NCBI GenBank assembly: GCA_021323355.1 | Contig: JAJONK010000274.1 | Location: 1 to 5,322 of the forward strand | Source: Deltaproteobacteria bacterium | GTDB lineage: Bacteria; Desulfobacterota; Binatia; UBA9968 | DNA length: 5,322 bases | Direction: 5' to 3' | In this document: positions 1-4,825 of the stretch, piece by piece | How the letters are laid out: each line of letters begins with the position of its first letter | Position numbering within the stretch: position 1 is the stretch's first letter | Program-made: the position numbers and the translations under genes | Notes under the pieces: model-generated | Databases searched by the model: none | What the model was told of the DNA's origin: nothing | The model's input: the letters and a program-made list of their open reading frames with translations, nothing else

Positions 1-1
1 A

Positions 2-250
2 ATCGCAGTCGTGGTTCTGGATCTAGGGCTGCCTAAGTTGAATGGCTGGGACGTTCTGAAGCAAATGAAGATCGCCGATCCGACAATAAAACCAATCCTA
101 GCTTCCGGTTATGTTTCCGCTGAAGTCGAATCTGCATTGGACAACGGCGATCTAAGCGCGGTGATTTTCAAGCCTTACAAACTCGAGGAAATCAAAAACG
201 CCGTCGCCGCGGCTGCCGGGAAACGAACCCCAGATCAGATCCTGGGATAA
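2..250 (+). CDS. Response-regulator receiver (REC) domain, C-terminal part, 5' end cut by the window
   Basis: The frame is open from the window edge to a TAA at 248-250, so only the last 82 codons are visible. The protein has the core of a CheY-like receiver. The likely phosphoacceptor Asp lies in VVLDLGLPKLNGW (Asp codon 20-22). The switch Ser/Thr position is the Ser of ILASGY (104-106), and the conserved Lys is in FKPYK (170-172). The domain ends about 20 residues before the stop with no output domain after it. It is therefore either a stand-alone CheY-like regulator or the terminal receiver of a hybrid histidine kinase; ILASGY is common in the latter. The upstream part needed to decide is outside the window. 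It reads in the same direction as the polysaccharide operon but lies about 600 bases away, so a regulatory link is only a guess. Confidence 0.88.
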   Translation: MAVVVLDLGLPKLNGWDVLKQMKIADPTIKPILASGYVSAEVESALDNGDLSAVIFKPYKLEEIKNAVAAAAGKRTPDQILG

Positions 251-296
251 TGCGGTAATACGAAGCTAAGATATCGGTATACGATTGCATTATTTT
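246..296 (+). terminator. Imperfect inverted repeat at the REC stop codon, weak terminator candidate
   Basis: ATAATGC (247-253), overlapping the stop codon, is complementary to GCATTAT (287-293). The stem can extend to about 11 pairs with three G-U wobbles (246-256 with 284-294), and the 3' arm runs into a short T stretch. The loop of about 27 bases is large and the stem is AT-rich, so this is a poor match to a classical Rho-independent terminator. It is the only terminator-like structure seen between the receiver gene and the polysaccharide leader. Confidence 0.22.
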
Positions 297-583
297 AGGA
301 AGTGAAGCTGAAGCGAGGCGATCAAATCAATTCAACGGCGATACCGACAAACACGCTCTCTTCCAAACCCAATCCTCCTTCCGTTAACCCCTCCAGCATT
401 GCTCATCCTTCCATATGATGCGGGCTTATCAGTCCAGGCAACTCTTCGAGCTCTCGCAGACGAGGACGGAACGAACCTCCTGTGTAGTTAACCGGGGAAT
501 AGCTTACCGGAAATAAACTTTTTCGATTGATCGTTGCCTGCCGGCCATAGCACGGATAGGAGCATTCCCGGGTGAATCCGCAG

Positions 584-604
584 GTCAGTGTTGACCGACG
601 TCGG
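584..604. promoter_or_regulatory. Palindrome cluster, possible operator
   Basis: CCGACGTCGG (595-604) is a perfect 10-bp palindrome. The inverted repeat GTCA-gtgt-TGAC (584-595) adjoins it, sharing the C at 595. The block TTGACCGACG (591-600) recurs as TTGACGGGCG at 611-620, 20 bases downstream with 8 of 10 matches, which puts the copies on about the same helical face. This could be a dimeric regulator site overlapping a promoter, but no specific regulator family can be named and short palindromes occur by chance. Confidence 0.22.
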
Positions 605-610
605 CCAAGA

Positions 611-639
611 TTGACGGGCGATAGCATCAGGGGTGTAAC
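611..639 (+). promoter_or_regulatory. Weak sigma70-type promoter candidate
   Basis: TTGACG (611-616) matches the -35 consensus at 5 of 6 positions. It is followed after 17 bases by TGTAAC (634-639), 4 of 6 for the -10 box. Transcription would start near 646, giving a leader of about 200 nt before the antiterminator. The organism's own consensus is unknown, so this is only a candidate. If it is the real start, the ops-like motif at 617-627 would not be transcribed. Confidence 0.2.
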
Positions 640-653
640 TGCTCGTAGCGTGC
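617..653 (+). promoter_or_regulatory. ops/JUMPstart-like motifs in the antiterminator leader
   Basis: The enterobacterial ops element that recruits RfaH to paused polymerase is GGCGGTAGCGTGC. Here GGCGATAGCAT (617-627) matches 9 of 11 aligned positions. GCTCGTAGCGTGC (641-653) matches 10 of 13, with the last nine identical. A third, weaker copy of the core, GCGATAGCA, lies at 705-713 and exactly repeats 618-626. A NusG/RfaH-type gene lies directly downstream, which makes a recruitment site in this leader plausible. The match is to an enterobacterial motif in what is probably a distant phylum, so coincidence is a real alternative. Confidence 0.28.
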
Positions 654-783
654 GCGGTATCACGGCTTATGCCTCAACTCGTCGACCTGTTTTGTCCGCC
701 CCGCGCGATAGCAAGCCGACACATATATTACTCGCTCGAAACAAAACTCCCGCATTTATGGCTTGTAAACACGACCGGTTCGA

Positions 784-841
784 ATGTCCAAAAGTTGGTA
801 TCCAACTTGCTCGATGAGCAGCCTTAGCACTTATCGGACAT
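784..841 (+). promoter_or_regulatory. Branched hairpin RNA element before the antiterminator start codon
   Basis: Two perfect hairpins sit next to each other: AAGTTGG-TAT-CCAACTT (792-808, 7-bp stem) and TGCTC-GAT-GAGCA (808-820, 5-bp stem; the two compete for base 808). Both are enclosed by a 6-bp closing stem, ATGTCC (784-789) with GGACAT (836-841), giving a three-way-junction-like fold. The 3' strand of the closing stem contains GGA (836-838), the only Shine-Dalgarno-like bases at a usable distance (8 nt) from the ATG at 847. Folding would therefore hide the ribosome site. This suggests translational control or a polymerase pause structure; neither is shown. There is no T-run after it, so it is not an intrinsic terminator on the + strand. 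Confidence 0.4.
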
Positions 842-846
842 CTAAG

Positions 847-1380
847 ATGAACTTAAAACAATGGTACGTGGTTTACAGTAAACCACACATGGAGGAGCGG
901 GCACAGTTCCATTTCCGCTTGAAGCAAGTGGAATATTTTTTTCCCCGCCTTCTTCTTCCCGCCACTCGCACCAAGCCGACTCGAGTCATCGCATTATTTC
1001 CCAATTATATGTTTGTTCGAATCGCTCTTACTGAAGACTATCACCGCGTCATCTGGTCGCCCGGAATAAAATATCTAGTCGGCTTTGGCGGTGAGTTTGT
1101 GCCGCTCAAGGATGAAGTCGTCGAATTTTTTTTGAACCGAGCAGATTCGGACGGCATCATCCCAGCCCGCTTGAATATCGAGGTAGGCCAGGTCGTACGC
1201 ATTTGCGACGGACCTTTAGCGGGCCTCTTTGGAATTATTCAGCATCCACCTGACGCCAGAGGACGAGTGAAGTTGCTCTTGAATCTTCTAGAACGACAGG
1301 TACCAGCGGAGGCTCCTGCAACCTCAATCGAAGCCCTTTGGTCTTTAGCGCACCAAAGAGGATCGCAATTTCCGAATTGA
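847..1380 (+). CDS. NusG/RfaH/UpxY-family transcription antiterminator of the polysaccharide operon
   Basis: A 177-residue two-domain NusG paralogue. The N-terminal NGN domain spans about residues 5-98: it opens with QWYVVYSKPHMEERA, has the family's FPNYMFVRI strand (51-59), and continues with SPGIKYLVGFGG (71-82). A short linker leads to a KOW domain at about 111-152, with VGQVVRICDGPLAGLFGII (113-131). NusG-type proteins bind the RNA polymerase clamp and suppress pausing. Specialised paralogues encoded first in capsule or EPS operons act on their own operon, which fits this position. I chose the ATG at 847 because homologues begin a few residues before WYVVYxKP. The frame is open upstream to an ATG at 784, but the extra 21 residues look unrelated and that ATG lies in a predicted RNA stem. 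The ribosome site is weak (GGA, 836-838). The export gene starts 109 bases downstream. Confidence 0.9.
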   Translation: MNLKQWYVVYSKPHMEERAQFHFRLKQVEYFFPRLLLPATRTKPTRVIALFPNYMFVRIALTEDYHRVIWSPGIKYLVGFGGEFVPLKDEVVEFFLNRADSDGIIPARLNIEVGQVVRICDGPLAGLFGIIQHPPDARGRVKLLLNLLERQVPAEAPATSIEALWSLAHQRGSQFPN

Positions 1381-1489
1381 CTCTTATCGGAGATCGATCC
1401 CTCAGCGATTGTTTAATTTAGAAGGCAACTCGCCTGAAGGGGCGGAGCTGTACTTCAGAAAAGTCTCAGCGCATCGGAAGGAGTAACAT

Positions 1490-2242
1490 ATGCGATCTGA
1501 ACGCGAGAGACGGCGCGGCCAAACAATTTTGGGACTTTTAACAGGAGTGATTCTTGTCCTTGTCCCGCTTGTAAACGGGTGCAGCAGTAACGTCGCTGCA
1601 CCCGAGCTGACAGTAGAGGACATTCCGCGCTTTAGCATGGCGGGGAATTTTCCCGACCATATTTACCGTATGGAACCGGGGGACACGCTTCAAATCCGCT
1701 ACACTTATCATCCCGACATGAACCAGGAAATAGTTATTCTCCCGGACGGTAAGATCAGCGTTCAACTAGTCGGAGAGATACCGGTTTCTGGGATGACCAC
1801 TAGAGAGCTCGAACAATTACTGGCGCAAAAAACTTCAGAAAATCTTCGCGATCCCGAGGTCATCGTTAGTGTCTCAAAGTTTGCTGAGAGGACGGTCTAC
1901 ATAGGGGGTGAGGTGGAAAAACCCGGGACCATTCCGTACCGCAAAGGGTTACGGCCGCTTCAGGCGATCATTAGTGCAGGCGGTTTTCGTGAAACGGCGC
2001 GGGCAGATAGCGTCATCCTAGTACGCACGGGAGGTTCGGAAACTCATTTTATCAGTCGCAAGCTAAACCTGACCGACTCAACCGGCGGCATTGAAGAGCC
2101 ACTTGTCCTCGCGCCGCACGACGTTATTTTCGTTCCCAGAAGCTCCATTGCAGAAGCGAATTTGTGGGTGAAGCAGCATATCACTGAGTTAATTCCGTTT
2201 CTCAAGGGAAGCGCTGGGGTGACGTATCGCACCGGGCCGTAA
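1490..2242 (+). CDS. Wza-type polysaccharide export lipoprotein (Poly_export + SLBB)
   Basis: A 250-residue export protein that would form the outer-membrane/periplasmic exit channel for the polymer. An Arg-rich n-region and a hydrophobic stretch (about 12-28) end in LVNGC with Cys31 as the likely lipidated residue; Asn at -2 is unusual for a lipobox. The Poly_export domain covers about 57-130 (MEPGDTLQIRY 61-71, LPDGKIS 84-90, LRDPEVIVSV 119-128). One SLBB domain follows at about 134-180 (VYIGGEVEKPG 136-146, AIISAGGFRETA 159-170). The C-terminus (about 210-232, EANLWVKQHITELIPF) could be the amphipathic helix that inserts in the outer membrane. It is shorter than E. coli Wza (about 380 residues) and seems to have one SLBB repeat, as in many compact export proteins. 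The start is fixed by a strong AAGGAG (1478-1483) six bases before the ATG. Confidence 0.92.
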   Translation: MRSERERRRGQTILGLLTGVILVLVPLVNGCSSNVAAPELTVEDIPRFSMAGNFPDHIYRMEPGDTLQIRYTYHPDMNQEIVILPDGKISVQLVGEIPVSGMTTRELEQLLAQKTSENLRDPEVIVSVSKFAERTVYIGGEVEKPGTIPYRKGLRPLQAIISAGGFRETARADSVILVRTGGSETHFISRKLNLTDSTGGIEEPLVLAPHDVIFVPRSSIAEANLWVKQHITELIPFLKGSAGVTYRTGP

Positions 2243-2358
2243 TGCGCCGTCAGCTTGAAACATTCGAAATGATGTTCAACACGATACGGACACTTAACTT
2301 AGATACCCAGATCTGTCGCAGCAGAAGCATGATCTCGGTGGTTGACGGATGTCGATAA

Positions 2359-2374
2359 TCGCTGAAGTCAGCGG
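2359..2374 (+). other. Small hairpin between the export and co-polymerase genes
   Basis: CGCTGA-AG-TCAGCG (2360-2373) is a perfect inverted repeat, realistically a 5-bp stem with a four-base loop plus one outer G-U pair. It has no T-run behind it, so it is not a standard terminator. It sits in the 187-base gap between two operon genes and might mark an RNA processing or pause site; its function is unknown. Confidence 0.25.
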
Positions 2375-2377
2375 CCC

Positions 2378-2406
2378 TTAGCACCGATGAAGGCAATTTG
2401 GATAAT
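2378..2406 (+). promoter_or_regulatory. Weak internal promoter candidate before the co-polymerase gene
   Basis: TTAGCA (2378-2383, 4 of 6 to the -35 box) is followed after exactly 17 bases by GATAAT (2401-2406, 5 of 6 to the -10 box). Transcription would begin near 2412, just before the GGAGG ribosome site at 2420-2424, so the leader would be only about 18 nt. The unusually wide 187-base gap allows an internal promoter, but the match is weak. Confidence 0.2.
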
Positions 2407-2429
2407 CCTTATTTGAAACGGAGGTAGCC

Positions 2430-3965
2430 ATGGCCCAGGGAATCACACCTGCAGGTTCGTTCTATCCAGCTTACACCCTGCAGCCGGAAAAAAACGATAC
2501 TTGGGATGCTACCAAACAGCTATTCTTCGCCGTCTTCAAATGGCAGCGACTCATTTTCGGGATCTTTCTTGCGTTCACAATCGCGGCTGCGGCCGCTATG
2601 TTCCTCAAGCCGCCGACCCGGACAGCGACGGCCAAGGTCCTGCTAAAGACCGACCGCATGCCGCTTCAAATCTCCGGTCTGTCGAACTTGACCGGTAGGA
2701 TGCTGTACTCCCCGCAGGTTTTGCAATCCGAAATAGAAATGATCAAGAGCCGGGATGTTCTGTTCCCGGTGACAAAAAAACTGTTGATCGATTCGGGAAA
2801 AAGCGAAAAGGATCTCACGCCGGAAGAAATCGACACCACCATGGTGTCGGTGGCGACAAACACCGTCGCGGCTGCGCTCCCCGATACCAACGTCATTCAA
2901 GTAACCTATTTCGCCCCCAGCGCCAAAGAAGCAGAAAATACTCTAGCCATGGTGCTTGACGAGTATCTGGAACAGCAAGCCACGGTTCAAAGCGGTTCGG
3001 CTAAACTCATAAGTTTCTATGAACAGGAGAAGAAAAGGATCGGATTAGAGCTCGGCGCTGCCGAAGACCAGTTCAAGAAATGGCAGGAGGCAACCAACAT
3101 TCTTTCAACGGATCAACAGATTCAGAATCATTTGACCTTGCTCGCGGAACGCGAGGGAAGCCTGCAGAGATCGGTGGCCGACATGGAAGCGACCAGAGCG
3201 AAGATCGTTTCACTGCGCAACCAGCTCGCCGGACAACCCGAGCGCTCGGTAACGAGCCGCGAGCAAGTAAGAAATCCGTTGATTGCAAAGCTGCAAGCCG
3301 ATTTGGTGTCAGCGGAACTTGCGCTCAAGGATCTCCTTCAGCGACTTACCGACAAGGATCGTCGCGTTCAGGAAAAACGAGAACAAATCGCTCTCATCAA
3401 GTCCGAGCTGTCCGGCGCACAGAATGAGGGCGACGTGATCGGCCGCGAGACGACCGATCTGAATCCTTTGCGTGAGGCTCTACGGAAAGAACTGGCCGGT
3501 GCAGTGGCACTCTTTACTTCTCAGGCGTCGCAGGCGGAAGCTCTTCGCAAGCAAACTCGCGAAGCCATAGCCGCTCTCAATCCTCTGCGCGAGAAAAAAG
3601 TCGAGGGGGACCGTCTCGCGCGCGTCGTCGAGCTTCAGAAAGACGCTTTCATGCTCTACGGCAAAAAGTTGGAAGAGGCTCGCATTGCCTCCGGCCTGGG
3701 TAAAGAACAGTTGGCCAATGTCGCGGTCATTGAAAGACCGCACGCCGCACTCGGAAGCGACCTGCTAAAACGAGTACTGATGGTTATTGCAGCCGCTGTT
3801 CTCGGCATCTTGCTGGGAATTGCCGTTGCCTTCGGACTTGAGTTCGTTAACAACTCGTTCCGGACACAAACCGACGTCGAGCATTACCTGGGAGTGCCGG
3901 TCTTGGCGGCGATCCCCGATTTAAGAGATCGTCCGATTCCGGCAGGATTGCTCAATGCGCAATAA
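2430..3965 (+). CDS. Wzz/Wzc-type polysaccharide co-polymerase (chain-length determinant), without a kinase domain
   Basis: A 511-residue inner-membrane protein that would regulate chain length and connect polymerisation to the Wza-type exporter. Membrane segment 1 is at about 41-59, segment 2 at about 449-468. Between them lie a Wzz-like periplasmic domain (about 60-190) and a long, charged, Leu/Ala-rich coiled-coil region (about 195-435). This ends in the family motif LYGKKLEEARIAS (409-421), followed by ERP at 435-437 just before segment 2. After segment 2 comes the juxtamembrane signature FRTQTDVEHYLGVPVLAAIP (477-496), which in one-piece Wzc proteins leads into the tyrosine-kinase domain. 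Here the protein stops 15 residues later, and the ATPase is encoded by the next gene 60 bases downstream, a split arrangement. LNPLRE occurs twice (344-349 and 383-388). GGAGG at 2420-2424, five bases before the ATG, fixes the start. Confidence 0.92.
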   Translation: MAQGITPAGSFYPAYTLQPEKNDTWDATKQLFFAVFKWQRLIFGIFLAFTIAAAAAMFLKPPTRTATAKVLLKTDRMPLQISGLSNLTGRMLYSPQVLQSEIEMIKSRDVLFPVTKKLLIDSGKSEKDLTPEEIDTTMVSVATNTVAAALPDTNVIQVTYFAPSAKEAENTLAMVLDEYLEQQATVQSGSAKLISFYEQEKKRIGLELGAAEDQFKKWQEATNILSTDQQIQNHLTLLAEREGSLQRSVADMEATRAKIVSLRNQLAGQPERSVTSREQVRNPLIAKLQADLVSAELALKDLLQRLTDKDRRVQEKREQIALIKSELSGAQNEGDVIGRETTDLNPLREALRKELAGAVALFTSQASQAEALRKQTREAIAALNPLREKKVEGDRLARVVELQKDAFMLYGKKLEEARIASGLGKEQLANVAVIERPHAALGSDLLKRVLMVIAAAVLGILLGIAVAFGLEFVNNSFRTQTDVEHYLGVPVLAAIPDLRDRPIPAGLLNAQ

Positions 3966-4025
3966 GCTCCGTGTTTTATCCGAGTTTTGACGGCAAGTTG
4001 GCGATCTAAAACAAAAGAGATACTC

Positions 4026-4745
4026 ATGAGCAAAACATACGCTGCTCTAAAAAGAGCCGATGTTGATAAAAGCGGACTCAACGGCTTCGCCCGCAACAAC
4101 GGACACGCCTCAGCCCGGAATCACTGGGACAACGGAGTGCCCAATCGGCTGGAATACGAAAAGATTCGCGTTTGGATGACTCATCCTGCGGGACTCGATC
4201 AGCGGGTTTATTCAGCGATGGTCGTGGGTTGTCAATCTGGCACGGGAACTACTACGACTGCGGCGCTTCTGGCTGCAACTCTGGCGGAGGCAAAAAAATC
4301 GCGCGTGCTTATTATCGACAGCAACTTTCGCACTCCATCTCTCAACTCGGTGTTTCGGGTAAAGGACAACGGCGGCTTCAGCCAGGTGGTATCCGAGGGA
4401 TTACCATTCGCAGCGCATACCCAACCGACCAACCGCCAGAACCTTTTCGTCCTATCGAGCGGCCAATCTCCCATCGTCCCGGCAGAACTTTTCGAAGAAG
4501 ATTCGTTAGAGAAATTTCTCTGCCAACTGAAACCACACTTTGAATTTATCATATTCGATGCCGCGCCTCTTCTTGAGTTTCCCGATGCTTATGCGCTGGC
4601 TCCCAAGGTCGATGGCGTCATCATGGTGATAGAAGCCGAGAAGACCTCGATCGAAGACGCGCAAAAGGTCAAGCATCACCTGACGCGCAAAAGGTCAAGC
4701 ATCACCTGGAGCAGGTCGGGGCGCGGATTCTTGGCGTCGTACTGA
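4026..4745 (+). CDS. CpsD/CapB-like ATPase of the BY-kinase fold, frameshifted at its C-terminus and with a degenerate Walker A motif
   Basis: As it stands, 239 residues. The N-terminus MSKTYAALKRAD and the LEYEKIR segment (42-48) are typical of cytoplasmic CpsD/CapB partners of Wzz proteins. Walker A is at 68-78 (GCQSGTGTTTT). The position normally held by Lys in GEGKST is Thr75. Walker A' is IIDSNFRTPSL (96-106), with Asn100 where the second Asp is usual. Walker B is FIIFDAAPLL (174-183), followed by the usual KVDGVIMVIEAEKTS. ATP binding or tyrosine kinase activity is therefore doubtful. After residue 219 the tail (TRKRSSITWSRSG...) is not family-like: a 26-bp tandem duplication shifts the frame. 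With one copy removed the gene would encode 249 residues ending at 4801. No C-terminal tyrosine cluster is present in either version; the restored tail has one Tyr. The ATG at 4026 has a weak GAGA-type ribosome site; an upstream TTG frame (3987) adds 13 unconvincing residues. Confidence 0.85.
   Translation: MSKTYAALKRADVDKSGLNGFARNNGHASARNHWDNGVPNRLEYEKIRVWMTHPAGLDQRVYSAMVVGCQSGTGTTTTAALLAATLAEAKKSRVLIIDSNFRTPSLNSVFRVKDNGGFSQVVSEGLPFAAHTQPTNRQNLFVLSSGQSPIVPAELFEEDSLEKFLCQLKPHFEFIIFDAAPLLEFPDAYALAPKVDGVIMVIEAEKTSIEDAQKVKHHLTRKRSSITWSRSGRGFLASY
4656..4708 (+). repeat. 26-bp tandem duplication inside the ATPase gene
   Basis: Positions 4656-4681 and 4682-4707 are identical 26-base copies beginning GACGCGCAAAAGG. 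The match continues one base further, to 4708. The period is not a multiple of three, so the second copy is read in another frame: copy 1 gives DAQKVKHHL, while copy 2 is read as TRKRSSITW. A two-copy perfect repeat suggests a recent slipped-strand or recombination event, or an assembly error. Confidence 0.97.
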
Positions 4746-4801
4746 ACCGGCAGAAGGACTATAGGCCCGCGTTTTTGAAAAATTTTTTTAGCGCCAATTG
4801 A
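4682..4801 (+). pseudogene. Displaced original C-terminal coding segment of the CpsD-like ATPase
   Basis: Read in the frame beginning at 4682, copy 2 again gives DAQKVKHHL. It continues as EQVGARILGVVLNRQKDY and on to FFSAN, with a TGA at 4799-4801. The G-x-x-x-GVVLNR strand is a standard feature near the end of CpsD/BY-kinase ATPases, so this is the ancestral ending, now out of frame with the main gene. Returning to it would need a -1 shift (or deletion of one repeat copy). The only slip-prone bases are a short A4 run (4689-4692) with no classical slippery heptamer, so programmed frameshifting looks unlikely. Confidence 0.85.
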
Positions 4802-4825
4802 ACATGACCGCTAGATTTTTAGCTT

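Larger units (their letters stand above)
251..846 (+). other. Long non-coding leader / intergenic region before the antiterminator gene
   Basis: About 600 bases separate the receiver gene from the most likely start of the antiterminator. No frame on either strand gives a recognisable protein. Short open frames exist (for example 572-817 on + and 403-663 on -), but their translations are Arg-rich and low in recognisable structure. The region probably contains the operon promoter and a transcribed leader, because NusG/RfaH/UpxY-type factors usually act from the leader of the operon they control. Candidate sites inside it are listed separately: a promoter-like pair, a palindrome, ops-like motifs and a branched hairpin region. 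From about 300 to 550 I see nothing specific. Confidence 0.6.

Noticed and set aside
403..663. 86-codon open frame on the - strand in the leader
   Set aside because: No recognisable domain, unfavourable composition and no ribosome site noticed; it fits a chance frame.
822..830. CCTTAGCAC shared between the antiterminator leader (822-830) and the gap before the co-polymerase gene (2376-2384)
   Set aside because: A nine-base match between regions of this size is expected by chance about half the time, and the flanks do not match.
784..846. N-terminal extension of the antiterminator from the ATG at 784
   Set aside because: The 21 extra residues are not like the family N-terminus, there is no ribosome site before 784, and the segment forms the hairpins described. 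Homologues begin just before WYVVYxKP, so 847 is preferred.
1434..1458. CTGAAG...CTTCAG inverted repeat between the antiterminator and export genes
   Set aside because: A 6-bp stem with a 13-base loop and no T-run is too weak to call a terminator or regulatory hairpin.
2643..2900. Two overlapping - strand open frames inside the co-polymerase gene
   Set aside because: They are antisense shadows of a well-supported Wzz/Wzc-type gene.
3080..3427. 115-codon + strand open frame in another frame of the co-polymerase gene
   Set aside because: It overlaps the coiled-coil coding region, and its Gly/Arg/Ser-rich product is a shadow translation.
4688..4694. Programmed -1 frameshift site rescuing the ATPase tail
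   Set aside because: The A4 run is in a poor heptamer context with no stimulatory structure noticed; the tandem duplication explains the shift more simply.
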